Source: Osmia lignaria lignaria (lineage: Eukaryota > Arthropoda > Insecta > Hymenoptera > Megachilidae). From it: a DNA stretch of 64,000 bases. Below, one piece after another: positions 46,366-59,567 of the stretch. The translations under genes and the position numbers were made by a program. The stretch covers positions 1,054,001 to 1,118,000 of the forward strand of contig NC_135032.1 in NCBI RefSeq assembly GCF_051020975.1, in the 5' to 3' direction. The notes under the pieces were generated by a model, which saw only the letters and a program-made list of their open reading frames with translations, was not told the DNA's origin and searched no databases. Position 1 is the first letter of the stretch, and every line of letters starts with the position of its first letter.

Positions 46366-49300
46366 AACATAAAAAGTAGGAAACTTAATTCTCTACAAAT
46401 AAGGTCTCTTAACATTTTGCCATAGCTCGCTTGGTTTCCGAGATATTTGCAGATTTATCTCAAGGGAAGGGGCCTGACGGACATATTTCGAGATATTTCT
46501 TCTTCTTGTTGTTCTTCTTCTGCACCGCTAAGCTGGAAGTGGCATTTGCAGCGCGCAATAGTGCAGAGTTATCTCAAAGAAAGGGGCCACGGTGTTTCTG
46601 TATCTCTATTATGTTGGTGCGGCTTCGGAAAATTTAAATATCTCGATATATCTCGAAAACTACGCTTCTGATCAAAAAATATCAGAGAACGTAGATTGTA
46701 GGAAACATAATTCTCTACAAAAAAGGTCTCTTAACATTTTGCCATAGCTCGCTTCGTTTCCGAGATATTTGCAGATTTATCTCAAGGGAAGGGGCCTGAC
46801 GGACATATTTCGAGATATTTCTTCTTCTTGTTGTTCTTCTTCTGCACAGCTAAACTGGAAGTGGCATTTCCAGCTCGCAATAGTGCAGAGTTATCTCAAA
46901 GAAAGGGGCCACGGTGTTTCTGTATCTCTATTATGTTGGTGCGGCTTCGGAACTTTTAAATATCTTGATATATCTCGAGAACTACGCCTCTGATCGAAAA
47001 ATATCATAGAACATAAAAAGTAGGAAACTTAATTCTCTACAAAAAAGGACTCTTAACATTTTGCCATAGCTCGCTTCGTTTCCGAGATATTTGCAGATTT
47101 ATCTCAAGGGAAGGGGCCTGACGGACATATTTCGAGATATTTCTTCTTCTTGTTGTTCTTCTTCTGCACAGCTAAGCTGGAAGTGGCATTTGCAGGTCGC
47201 AATAGTGCAGAGTTATCTCAAAGAAAGGGGCCACGGTGTTTCTGTATCTCTATTATGTTGGTGCGGCTTCGGAACTTTTAAATATCTCGATATATCTCGA
47301 AAACTACGCTTCTGATCAAAAAATATCGGAGAACGTAAATTGTAGGAAAGATAATTCTGTACAAAAAAGGTCTCTTAACATTTTGCCATAGCTCGCTTCG
47401 TTTCCGAGATATTTGCAGATTTATCTCAAGGGAAGGGGCCTGACGGACATATTTCGAGATATTTCTTCTTCTTGTTGTTCTTCTTCTGCACAGCTAAGCT
47501 GGAAGTGGCGTTTGCAGGTCGCACTAGTGCAGAGTTATCTCAAAGAAAGGGGCCACGGTGTTTCTGTATCTCTATTGTGTTGGTGCGGCTTCGGAACTTT
47601 TAAATATCTTGATATATCTCGAGAACTACGCATCTGATCAAAAAATATCGTAGAACATAAAAAGTAGGAAACTTAATTCTCTACAAAAAAGGTCTCTTAA
47701 CATTTTGCCATAGCTCGCTTCGTTTCCGAGATATTTGCAGATTTATCTCAAGGGAAGGGGCCTAACGGACATATTTCGAGATATTTCTTCTTCTTGTTGT
47801 TCTTCTTCTGCACAGCTAAACTGGAAGTGGTATTTCCAGCTCGCAATAGTGCAGAGTTATCTCAAAGAGAGGGGCCACGGTGTTTCTGTATCTCTATTAT
47901 GTTGGTGCGGCTTCGGAACTTTTAAATATCTTGATATATCTCGAGAACTACGCATCTGATCAAAAAATATCATAGAACATGAAAAGTAGGAAACTTAATT
48001 CTCTACAAAAAAGGTCTCTTAACATTTTGCCATAGCTCTCTCCGTTTCCGAGATATTTGCAGATTTATCTCAAGGGAAGGGGCCTGACGGACATATTTCG
48101 AGATATTTCTTCTTCTTGTTGTTCCTCTTCTGCACAGCTAAGCTGGAAGTGGCATTTGCGGCTCGCACTAGTGCAGAGTTATCTCAAAGAAAGGGGCCAC
48201 GGTGTTTCTGTATCCCTATTATGTTGGTGCGGCTTCGGAACTTTTAAATATCTCGATATATCTCGAGAACTACGCTTCTGATCAAAAAATATCATCGAAC
48301 ATAAATTGTAGGAAACATAATTCTCTACAAAAAACGTCTCTTAACATTTTGCCATAGCTCGCTTCGTTTCCGAGATATTTGCAGATTTATCTCAAGGGAA
48401 GGGTCCTGATGGACATATTTCGAGATATTTCTTCTTCTTGTTGTTCTTCTTCTGCACAGCTAAACTGGAAGTGGCATTTCCAGCTCGCAATCGTGCAGAG
48501 TTATCTCAAAGAAAGGGGCCACGGTGTTTCTGTATCTCTATTATGTTGGTGCGGCTTCGGAACTTTTAAATATCTTGATATATCTCGAGAACTACGCCTC
48601 TGATCGAAAAATATCATAGAACATAAAAAGTAGGAAACTTAATTCTCTACAAAAAAGGTCTCTTAACATTTTGCCATAGCTCGCTTCGTTTCCGAGATAT
48701 TTGCAGATTTATCTCAAGGGAAGGGGCCTGACGGACATATTTCGAGATATTTCTTCTTCTTGTTGTTCTTCTTCTGCACAGCTAAGCTGGAAGTGGCATT
48801 TGCAGGTCGCAATAGTGCAGAGTTATCTCAAAGAAAGGGGCCACGGTGTTTCTGTATCTCTATTATGTTGGTGCGGCTTCGGAACTTTTAAATATCTCGA
48901 TATATCTCGAAAACTACGCTTCTGATAAAAAAATATCGGAGAACGTAAATTGTAGGAAAGATAATTCTGTACAAAAAAGGTCTCTTAACATTTTGCCATA
49001 GCTCGCTTCGTTTCCGAGATATTTGCAGATTTATCTCAAGGGAAGGGGCCTGACGGACATATTTCGAGATATTTCTTCTTCTTGTTGTTCTTCTTCTGCA
49101 CAGCTAAGCTGGAAGTGGCATTTGCAGGTCGCAATAGTGCAGAGTTATCTCAAAGAAAGGGGCCACGGTGTTTCTGTATCTCTATTATGTTGGTGCGGCT
49201 TCGGAACTTTTAAATATCTCGATATATCTCGAAAACTACGCTTCTGATCAAAAAATATCGGAGAACGTAAATTGTAGGAAAGATAATTCTGTACAAAAAA

Positions 49301-49585
49301 GGTCTCTTAACATTTTGCCATAGCTCGCTTCGTTTCCGAGATATTTGCAGATTTATCTCAAGGGAAGGGGCCTGACGGACATATTTCGAGATATTTCTTC
49401 TTCTTGTTGTTCTTCTTCTGCACAGCTAAGCTGGAAGTGGCATTTGCAGCTCGCAATAGTGCAGAGTTATCTCAAAGAAAGGGGCCACGGTGTTTCTGTA
49501 TCTCTATTATGTTGGTGCGGCTTCGGAACTTTTAAATATCTTGATATATCTCGAGAACTACGCATCTGATCAAAAAATATCGTAG
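46366..49585. repeat. M145-M154: variant 10-monomer relative of the 11-monomer HOR
   Basis: M145 (GCTTGGTTTCC, CACCGCTAAG, GCAGCGCGC, CTTCGGAAAATTTAAAT) corresponds to M155 and M166. M149-M151 (GTGGTATTTCC; TCTCTCCGTTTCC with GTTCCTC; GGGTCCTGATGG) correspond to M161-M163 and M172-M174. M152 and M153 are two nearly identical GCAGGTCGC monomers (GATAAAAAAATATCGGAG versus GATCAAAAAATATCGGAG), where the HOR has one. M148 has GTGGCGTTTGCAGGTCGCACTAG and CTATTGTGT and has no clear counterpart. The stretch is therefore an unhomogenised edge version of the HOR, with a local one-monomer duplication. Confidence 0.78.
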
Positions 49586-52500
49586 AACATAAAAAGTAGG
49601 AAACTTAATTCTCTACAAATAAGGTCTCTTAACATTTTGCCATAGCTTGCTTGGTTTCCGAGATATTTGCAGATTTATCTCAAGGGAAGGGGCCTGACGG
49701 ACATATTTCGAGATATTTCTTCTTCTTGTTGTTCTTCTTCTGCACCGCTAAGCTGGAAGTGGCATTTGCAGCGCGCAATAGTGCAGAGTTATCTCAAAGA
49801 AAGGGGCCACGGTGTTTCTGTATCTCTATTATGTTGGTGCGGCTTCGGAAAATTTAAATATCTCGATATATCTCGAAAACTACGCTTCTGATCAAAAAAT
49901 ATCAGAGAACGTAGATTGTAGGAAACATAATTCTCTACAAAAAAGGTCTCTTAACATTTTGCCATAGCTCGCTTCGTTTCCGAGATATTTGCAGATTTAT
50001 CTCAAGGGAAGGGGCCTGACGGACATATTTCGAGATATTTCTTCTTCTTGTTGTTCTTCTTCTGCACAGCTAAACTGGAAGTGGCATTTCCAGCTCGCAA
50101 TAGTGCAGAGTTATCTCAAAGAAAGGGGCCACGGTGTTTCTGTATCTCTATTATGTTGGTGCGGCTGCGGAACTTTTAAATATCTCGATATATCTCGAAA
50201 ACTACGCTTCTGATCAAAAAATATCATAGAACATAAATTGTAGGAAACATAATTCTCTACAAAAAAGGTCTCTTAACATTTTGCGATAGCTCGCTTCGTT
50301 TCCGAGATATTTGCAGATTTATCTCACGGGAAGGGTCCTGATGGACATATTTCGAGATATTTCTTCTTCTTGTTGTTCTTCTTCTGCACAGCTAAACTGG
50401 AAGTGGCATTTCCAGCTCGCAATCGCGCAGAGTTATCTCAAAGAAAGGGGCCACGGTGTTTCTGTATCTCTATTATGTTGGTGCGGCTTCGGAACTTTTA
50501 AATATCTTGATATATCTCGAGAACTACGCCTCTGATCGAAAAATATCATAGAACATAAAAAGTAGGAAACTTAATTCTCTACAAAAAAGGTCTCTTAACA
50601 TTTTGCCATAGCTCGCTTCGTTTCCGAGATATTTGCAGATTTATCTCAAGGGAAGGGGCCTGACGGACATATTTCGAGATATTTCTTCTTCTTGTTGTTC
50701 TTCTTCTGCACAGCTAAGCTGGAAGTGGCATTTGCAGGTCGCAATAGTGCAGAGTTATCTCAAAGAAAGGGGCCACGGTGTTTCTGTATCTCTATTATGT
50801 TGGTGGGGCTTCGGAACTTTTAAATATCTCGATATATCTCGAAAACTACGCTTCTGATCAAAAAATATCGGAGAACGTAAATTGTAGGAAAGATAATTCT
50901 GTACAAAAAAGGTCTCTTAACATTTTGCCATAGCTCGCTTCGTTTCCGAGATATTTGCAGATTTATCTCAAGGGAAGGGGCCTGACGGACATATTTCGAG
51001 ATATTTCTTCTTCTTGTTGTTCTTCTTCTGCACAGCTAAGCTGGAAGTGGCATTTGCAGCTCGCAATAGTGCAGAGTTATCTCAAAGAAAGGGGCCACGG
51101 TGTTTCTGTATCTCTATTATGTTGGTGCGGCTTCGGAACTTTTAAATATCTTGATATATCTCGAGAACTACGCATCTGATCAAAAAATATCGTAGAACAT
51201 AAAAAGTAGGAAACTTAATTCTCTACAAATAAGGTCTCTTAACATTTTGCCATAGCTCGCTTGGTTTCCGAGATATTTGCAGATTTATCTCAAGGGAAGG
51301 GGCCTGACGGACATATTTCGAGATATTTCTTCTTCTTGTTGTTCTTCTTCTGCACCGCTAAGCTGGAAGTGGCATTTGCAGCGCGCAATAGTGCAGAGTT
51401 ATCTCAAAGAAAGGGGCCACGGTGTTTCTGTATCTCTATTATGTTGGTGCGGCTTCGGAACTTTTAAATATCTTGATATATCTCGAGAACTACGCCTCTG
51501 ATGGAAAAATATCATAGAACATAAAAAGTAGGAAACTTAATTCTCTACAAAAAAGGTCTCTTAACATTTTGCCATAGCTCGCTTCGTTTCCGAGATATTT
51601 GCAGATTTATCTCAAGGGAAGGGGCCTAACGGACATATTTCGAGATATTTCTTCTTCTTGTTGTTCTTCTTCTGCACAGCTAAACTGGAAGTGGTATTTC
51701 CAGCTCGCAATAGTGCAGAGTTATCTCAAAGAGAGGGGCCACGGTGTTTCTGTATCTCTATTATGTTGGTGCGGCTTCGGAACTTTTAAATATCTTGATA
51801 TATCTCGAGAACTACGCATCTGATCAAAAAATATCATAGAACATGAAAAGTAGGAAACTTAGTTCTCTACAAAAAAGGTCTCTTAACATTTTGCCATAGC
51901 TCTCTCCGTTTCCGAGATATTTGCAGATTTATCTCAAGGGAAGGGGCCTGACGGACATATTTCGAGATATTTCTTCTTCTTGTTGTTCCTCTTCTGCACA
52001 GCTAAGCTGGAAGTGGCATTTGCGGCTCGCACTAGTGCAGAGTTATCTCAAAGAAAGGGGCCACGGTGTTTCTGTATCCCTATTATGTTGGTGCGGCTTC
52101 GGAACTTTTAAATATCTCGATATATCTCGAGAACTACGCTTCTGATCAAAAAATATCATCGAACATAAATTGTAGGAAACATAATTCTCTACAAAAAACG
52201 TCTCTTAACATTTTGCCATAGCTCGCTTCGTTTCCGAGATATTTGCAGATTTATCTCAAGGGAAGGGTCCTGATGGACATATTTCGAGATATTTCTTCTT
52301 CTTGTTGTTCTTCTTCTGCACAGCTAAACTGGAAGTGGCATTTCCAGCTCGCAATCGTGCAGAGTTATCTCAAAGAAAGGGGCCACGGTGTTTCTGTATC
52401 TCTATTATGTTGGTGCGGCTTCGGAACTTTTAAATATCTTGATATATCTCGAGAACTACGCCACTGATCGAAAAATATCATAGAACATAAAAAGTAGGAA

Positions 52501-53127
52501 ACTTAATTCTCTACAAAAAAGGTCTCTTAACATTTTGCCATAGCTCGCTTCGTTTCCGAGATATTTGCAGATTTATCTCAAGGGAAGGGGCCTGACGGAC
52601 ATATTTCGAGATATTTCTTCTTCTTGTTGTTCTTCTTCTGCACAGCTAAGCTGGAAGTGGCATTTGCAGGTCGCAATAGTGCAGAGTTATCTCAAAGAAA
52701 GGGGCCACGGTGTTTCTGTATCTCTATTATGTTGGTGCGGCTTCGGAACTTTTAAATATCTCGATATATCTCGAAAACTACGCTTCTGATCAAAAAATAT
52801 CGGAGAACGTAAATTGTAGGAAAGATAATTCTGTACAAAAAAGGTCTCTTAACATTTTGCCATAGCTCGCTTCGTTTCCGAGATATTTGCAGATTTATCT
52901 CAAGGGAAGGGGCCTGACGGACATATTTCGAGATATTTCTTCTTCTTGTTGTTCTTCTTCTGCACAGCTAAGCTGGAAGTGGCATTTGCAGCTCGCAATA
53001 GTGCAGAGTTATCTCAAAGAAAGGGGCCACGGTGTTTCTGTATCTCTATTATGTTGGTGCGGCTTCGGAACTTTTAAATATCTTGATATATCTCGAGAAC
53101 TACGCATCTGATCAAAAAATATCGTAG
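49586..53127. repeat. 11-monomer HOR, copy 1 (M155-M165, 3542 bp)
   Basis: The order is: M155, GCTTGCTTGG, CACCGCTAAG, GCAGCGCGC, GGAAAATTTAAAT. M156, CTAAACTGG with GCGGCTGCGG. M157, TTGCGATAG, CTCACGGG, GGTCCTGATGG, CAATCGCGC. M158, GCAGGTCGC with GGTGGGGCTTC. M159, GAAAGATAATTCTGTAC, ordinary body. M160, ACAAATAAGG, CACCGCTAAG, ending GATGGAAAA. M161, CCTAACGG, GTGGTATTTCC, AAGAGAGG. M162, AACTTAGTTCTC, TCTCTCCGTTTCC, TATCCCTATT. M163, AACGTCTC, GGTCCTGATGG, CAATCGTGC, CGCCACTGATCG. M164, GCAGGTCGC. M165, GTAC, ordinary. It contains two four-monomer blocks (M157-M160 and M163 to the next M155) separated by three others. Confidence 0.92.
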
Positions 53128-56100
53128 AACATAAAAAGTAGGAAACTTAATTCTCTACAAATAAGGTCTCTTAACATTTTGCCATAGCTTGCTTGGTTTC
53201 CGAGATATTTGCAGATTTATCTCAAGGGAAGGGGCCTGACGGACATATTTCGAGATATTTCTTCTTCTTGTTGTTCTTCTTCTGCACCGCTAAGCTGGAA
53301 GTGGCATTTGCAGCGCGCAATAGTGCAGAGTTATCTCAAAGAAAGGGGCCACGGTGTTTCTGTATCTCTATTATGTTGGTGCGGCTTCGGAAAATTTAAA
53401 TATCTCGATATATCTCGAAAACTACGCTTCTGATCAAAAAATATCAGAGAACGTAGATTGTAGGAAACATAATTCTCTACAAAAAAGGTCTCTTAACATT
53501 TTGCCATAGCTCGCTTCGTTTCCGAGATATTTGCAGATTTATCTCAAGGGAAGGGGCCTGACGGACATATTTCGAGATATTTCTTCTTCTTGTTGTTCTT
53601 CTTCTGCACAGCTAAACTGGAAGTGGCATTTCCAGCTCGCAATAGTGCAGAGTTATCTCAAAGAAAGGGGCCACGGTGTTTCTGTATCTCTATTATGTTG
53701 GTGCGGCTGCGGAACTTTTAAATATCTCGATATATCTCGAAAACTACGCTTCTGATCAAAAAATATCATAGAACATAAATTGTAGGAAACATAATTCTCT
53801 ACAAAAAAGGTCTCTTAACATTTTGCGATAGCTCGCTTCGTTTCCGAGATATTTGCAGATTTATCTCACGGGAAGGGTCCTGATGGACATATTTCGAGAT
53901 ATTTCTTCTTCTTGTTGTTCTTCTTCTGCACAGCTAAACTGGAAGTGGCATTTCCAGCTCGCAATCGCGCAGAGTTATCTCAAAGAAAGGGGCCACGGTG
54001 TTTCTGTATCTCTATTATGTTGGTGCGGCTTCGGAACTTTTAAATATCTTGATATATCTCGAGAACTACGCCTCTGATCGAAAAATATCATAGAACATAA
54101 AAAGTAGGAAACTTAATTCTCTACAAAAAAGGTCTCTTAACATTTTGCCATAGCTCGCTTCGTTTCCGAGATATTTGCAGATTTATCTCAAGGGAAGGGG
54201 CCTGACGGACATATTTCGAGATATTTCTTCTTCTTGTTGTTCTTCTTCTGCACAGCTAAGCTGGAAGTGGCATTTGCAGGTCGCAATAGTGCAGAGTTAT
54301 CTCAAAGAAAGGGGCCACGGTGTTTCTGTATCTCTATTATGTTGGTGGGGCTTCGGAACTTTTAAATATCTCGATATATCTCGAAAACTACGCTTCTGAT
54401 CAAAAAATATCGGAGAACGTAAATTGTAGGAAAGATAATTCTGTACAAAAAAGGTCTCTTAACATTTTGCCATAGCTCGCTTCGTTTCCGAGATATTTGC
54501 AGATTTATCTCAAGGGAAGGGGCCTGACGGACATATTTCGAGATATTTCTTCTTCTTGTTGTTCTTCTTCTGCACAGCTAAGCTGGAAGTGGCATTTGCA
54601 GCTCGCAATAGTGCAGAGTTATCTCAAAGAAAGGGGCCACGGTGTTTCTGTATCTCTATTATGTTGGTGCGGCTTCGGAACTTTTAAATATCTTGATATA
54701 TCTCGAGAACTACGCATCTGATCAAAAAATATCGTAGAACATAAAAAGTAGGAAACTTAATTCTCTACAAATAAGGTCTCTTAACATTTTGCCATAGCTC
54801 GCTTGGTTTCCGAGATATTTGCAGATTTATCTCAAGGGAAGGGGCCTGACGGACATATTTCGAGATATTTCTTCTTCTTGTTGTTCTTCTTCTGCACCGC
54901 TAAGCTGGAAGTGGCATTTGCAGCGCGCAATAGTGCAGAGTTATCTCAAAGAAAGGGGCCACGGTGTTTCTGTATCTCTATTATGTTGGTGCGGCTTCGG
55001 AACTTTTAAATATCTTGATATATCTCGAGAACTACGCCTCTGATGGAAAAATATCATAGAACATAAAAAGTAGGAAACTTAATTCTCTACAAAAAAGGTC
55101 TCTTAACATTTTGCCATAGCTCGCTTCGTTTCCGAGATATTTGCAGATTTATCTCAAGGGAAGGGGCCTAACGGACATATTTCGAGATATTTCTTCTTCT
55201 TGTTGTTCTTCTTCTGCACAGCTAAACTGGAAGTGGTATTTCCAGCTCGCAATAGTGCAGAGTTATCTCAAAGAGAGGGGCCACGGTGTTTCTGTATCTC
55301 TATTATGTTGGTGCGGCTTCGGAACTTTTAAATATCTTGATATATCTCGAGAACTACGCATCTGATCAAAAAATATCATAGAACATGAAAAGTAGGAAAC
55401 TTAGTTCTCTACAAAAAAGGTCTCTTAACATTTTGCCATAGCTCTCTCCGTTTCCGAGATATTTGCAGATTTATCTCAAGGGAAGGGGCCTGACGGACAT
55501 ATTTCGAGATATTTCTTCTTCTTGTTGTTCCTCTTCTGCACAGCTAAGCTGGAAGTGGCATTTGCGGCTCGCACTAGTGCAGAGTTATCTCAAAGAAAGG
55601 GGCCACGGTGTTTCTGTATCCCTATTATGTTGGTGCGGCTTCGGAACTTTTAAATATCTCGATATATCTCGAGAACTACGCTTCTGATCAAAAAATATCA
55701 TCGAACATAAATTGTAGGAAACATAATTCTCTACAAAAAACGTCTCTTAACATTTTGCCATAGCTCGCTTCGTTTCCGAGATATTTGCAGATTTATCTCA
55801 AGGGAAGGGTCCTGATGGACATATTTCGAGATATTTCTTCTTCTTGTTGTTCTTCTTCTGCACAGCTAAACTGGAAGTGGCATTTCCAGCTCGCAATCGT
55901 GCAGAGTTATCTCAAAGAAAGGGGCCACGGTGTTTCTGTATCTCTATTATGTTGGTGCGGCTTCGGAACTTTTAAATATCTTGATATATCTCGAGAACTA
56001 CGCCACTGATCGAAAAATATCATAGAACATAAAAAGTAGGAAACTTAATTCTCTACAAAAAAGGTCTCTTAACATTTTGCCATAGCTCGCTTCGTTTCCG

Positions 56101-56669
56101 AGATATTTGCAGATTTATCTCAAGGGAAGGGGCCTGACGGACATATTTCGAGATATTTCTTCTTCTTGTTGTTCTTCTTCTGCACAGCTAAGCTGGAAGT
56201 GGCATTTGCAGGTCGCAATAGTGCAGAGTTATCTCAAAGAAAGGGGCCACGGTGTTTCTGTATCTCTATTATGTTGGTGCGGCTTCGGAACTTTTAAATA
56301 TCTCGATATATCTCGAAAACTACGCTTCTGATCAAAAAATATCGGAGAACGTAAATTGTAGGAAAGATAATTCTGTACAAAAAAGGTCTCTTAACATTTT
56401 GCCATAGCTCGCTTCGTTTCCGAGATATTTGCAGATTTATCTCAAGGGAAGGGGCCTGACGGACATATTTCGAGATATTTCTTCTTCTTGTTGTTCTTCT
56501 TCTGCACAGCTAAGCTGGAAGTGGCATTTGCAGCTCGCAATAGTGCAGAGTTATCTCAAAGAAAGGGGCCACGGTGTTTCTGTATCTCTATTATGTTGGT
56601 GCGGCTTCGGAACTTTTAAATATCTTGATATATCTCGAGAACTACGCATCTGATCAAAAAATATCGTAG
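53128..56669. repeat. 11-monomer HOR, copy 2 (M166-M176, 3542 bp)
   Basis: All markers of copy 1 recur at a 3542-bp offset, including very rare ones: AGCTTGCTTGG, GGAAAATTTAAAT, TTGCGATAG, CAATCGCGC, GGTGGGGCTTC, AACTTAGTTCTC and CGCCACTGATCG. I saw no difference between the two copies at the sites I compared. Monomers within a copy differ at many sites. This is the most homogeneous part of the window and probably the most recent amplification. Confidence 0.92.
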
Positions 56670-56991
56670 AACATAAAAAGTAGGAAACTTAATTCTCTAC
56701 AAATAAGGTCTCTTAACATTTTGCCATAGCTCGCTTGGTTTCCGAGATATTTGCAGATTTATCTCAAGGGAAGGGGCCTGACGGACATATTTCGAGATAT
56801 TTCTTCTTCTTGTTGTTCTTCTTCTGCACAGCTAAGCTGGAAGTGGCATTTGCAGGTCGCAATAGTGCAGAGTTATCTCAAAGAAAGGGGCCACGGTGTT
56901 TCTGTATCTCTATTATGTTGGTGGGGCTTCGGAACTTTTAAATATCTCGATATATCTCGAAAACTACGCTTCTGATCAAAAAATATCGGAG
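56670..56991. repeat. Chimeric monomer M177, deletion junction of the HOR
   Basis: The 5' part (ACAAATAAGG, GCTTGGTTTCC with G at 68) is the M166 type expected after M176. From position 161 the monomer reads CACAGCTAAG, GCAGGTCGC and GGTGGGGCTTC, which is M169. The switch lies between 69 and 160. Everything from mid-M166 to mid-M169 is missing, exactly three monomer lengths (966 bp). One mismatch to M166 is the AGCTCGCTTGG base, which instead agrees with M145, M160 and M171, so the 5' donor may be a sister copy rather than M166 itself. Confidence 0.82.
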
Positions 56992-59245
56992 AACGTAAAT
57001 TGTAGGAAAGATAATTCTGTACAAAAAAGGTCTCTTAACATTTTGCCATAGCTCGCTTCGTTTCCGAGATATTTGCAGATTTATCTCAAGGGAAGGGGCC
57101 TGACGGACATATTTCGAGATATTTCTTCTTCTTGTTGTTCTTCTTCTGCACAGCTAAGCTGGAAGTGGCATTTGCAGCTCGCAATAGTGCAGAGTTATCT
57201 CAAAGAAAGGGGCCACGGTGTTTCTGTATCTCTATTATGTTGGTGCGGCTTCGGAACTTTTAAATATCTTGATATATCTCGAGAACTACGCATCTGATCA
57301 AAAAATATCGTAGAACATAAAAAGTAGGAAACTTAATTCTCTACAAATAAGGTCTCTTAACATTTTGCCATAGCTCGCTTGGTTTCCGAGATATTTGCAG
57401 ATTTATCTCAAGGGAAGGGGCCTGACGGACATATTTCGAGATATTTCTTCTTCTTGTTGTTCTTCTTCTGCACCGCTAAGCTGGAAGTGGCATTTGCAGC
57501 GCGCAATAGTGCAGAGTTATCTCAAAGAAAGGGGCCACGGTGTTTCTGTATCTCTATTATGTTGGTGCGGCTTCGGAACTTTTAAATATCTTGATATATC
57601 TCGAGAACTACGCCTCTGATGGAAAAATATCATAGAACATAAAAAGTAGGAAACTTAATTCTCTACAAAAAAGGTCTCTTAACATTTTGCCATAGCTCGC
57701 TTCGTTTCCGAGATATTTGCAGATTTATCTCAAGGGAAGGGGCCTAACGGACATATTTCGAGATATTTCTTCTTCTTGTTGTTCTTCTTCTGCACAGCTA
57801 AACTGGAAGTGGTATTTCCAGCTCGCAATAGTGCAGAGTTATCTCAAAGAGAGGGGCCACGGTGTTTCTGTATCTCTATTATGTTGGTGCGGCTTCGGAA
57901 CTTTTAAATATCTTGATATATCTCGAGAACTACGCATCTGATCAAAAAATATCATAGAACATGAAAAGTAGGAAACTTAGTTCTCTACAAAAAAGGTCTC
58001 TTAACATTTTGCCATAGCTCTCTCCGTTTCCGAGATATTTGCAGATTTATCTCAAGGGAAGGGGCCTGACGGACATATTTCGAGATATTTCTTCTTCTTG
58101 TTGTTCCTCTTCTGCACAGCTAAGCTGGAAGTGGCATTTGCGGCTCGCACTAGTGCAGAGTTATCTCAAAGAAAGGGGCCACGGTGTTTCTGTATCCCTA
58201 TTATGTTGGTGCGGCTTCGGAACTTTTAAATATCTCGATATATCTCGAGAACTACGCTTCTGATCAAAAAATATCATCGAACATAAATTGTAGGAAACAT
58301 AATTCTCTACAAAAAACGTCTCTTAACATTTTGCCATAGCTCGCTTCGTTTCCGAGATATTTGCAGATTTATCTCAAGGGAAGGGTCCTGATGGACATAT
58401 TTCGAGATATTTCTTCTTCTTGTTGTTCTTCTTCTGCACAGCTAAACTGGAAGTGGCATTTCCAGCTCGCAATCGTGCAGAGTTATCTCAAAGAAAGGGG
58501 CCACGGTGTTTCTGTATCTCTATTATGTTGGTGCGGCTTCGGAACTTTTAAATATCTTGATATATCTCGAGAACTACGCCACTGATCGAAAAATATCATA
58601 GAACATAAAAAGTAGGAAACTTAATTCTCTACAAAAAAGGTCTCTTAACATTTTGCCATAGCTCGCTTCGTTTCCGAGATATTTGCAGATTTATCTCAAG
58701 GGAAGGGGCCTGACGGACATATTTCGAGATATTTCTTCTTCTTGTTGTTCTTCTTCTGCACAGCTAAGCTGGAAGTGGCATTTGCAGGTCGCAATAGTGC
58801 AGAGTTATCTCAAAGAAAGGGGCCACGGTGTTTCTGTATCTCTATTATGTTGGTGCGGCTTCGGAACTTTTAAATATCTCGATATATCTCGAAAACTACG
58901 CTTCTGATCAAAAAATATCGGAGAACGTAAATTGTAGGAAAGATAATTCTGTACAAAAAAGGTCTCTTAACATTTTGCCATAGCTCGCTTCGTTTCCGAG
59001 ATATTTGCAGATTTATCTCAAGGGAAGGGGCCTGACGGACATATTTCGAGATATTTCTTCTTCTTGTTGTTCTTCTTCTGCACAGCTAAGCTGGAAGTGG
59101 CATTTGCAGCTCGCAATAGTGCAGAGTTATCTCAAAGAAAGGGGCCACGGTGTTTCTGTATCTCTATTATGTTGGTGCGGCTTCGGAACTTTTAAATATC
59201 TTGATATATCTCGAGAACTACGCATCTGATCAAAAAATATCGTAG
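56670..59245. repeat. 8-monomer shortened HOR copy 3 (M177-M184, 2576 bp)
   Basis: After the chimera M177, monomers M178-M184 match M170-M176 in order and in rare bases (GATGGAAAA end, GTGGTATTTCC, AACTTAGTTCTC with TCTCTCCGTTTCC, CGCCACTGATCG, ATATCGGAG, CTGTAC). The offset to copy 2 is 2576 bp instead of 3542. M185 (59246) begins like M179 but has GCCACTGTG and leads into the CCCATAGCTGG monomer M186, leaving the HOR. The series shows an 11-monomer unit becoming an 8-monomer unit in one step. Confidence 0.88.
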
Positions 59246-59567
59246 AACATAAAAAGTAGGAAACTTAATTCTCTACAAATAAGGTCTCTTAACATTTTGC
59301 CATAGCTCGCTTGGTTTCCGAGATATTTGCAGATTTATCTCAAGGGAAGGGGCCTGACGGACATATTTCGAGATATTTCTTCTTCTTGTTGTTCTTCTTC
59401 TGCACCGCTAAGCTGGAAGTGGCATTTGCAGCGCGCAATAGTGCAGAGTTATCTCAAAGAAAGGGGCCACTGTGTTTCTGTATCTCTATTATGTTGGTGC
59501 GGCTTCGGAACTTTTAAATATCTTGATATATCTCGAGAACTACGCCTCTGATGGAAAAATATCATAG

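Noticed and set aside
49586..56669. Assembly duplication as the sole cause of the near-identical 3542-bp copies
   Set aside because: The third copy is independently altered (a three-monomer deletion with its own junction) and the left relative M145-M154 differs in order, so the series looks biological. An assembly error between copies 1 and 2 still cannot be excluded without reads.
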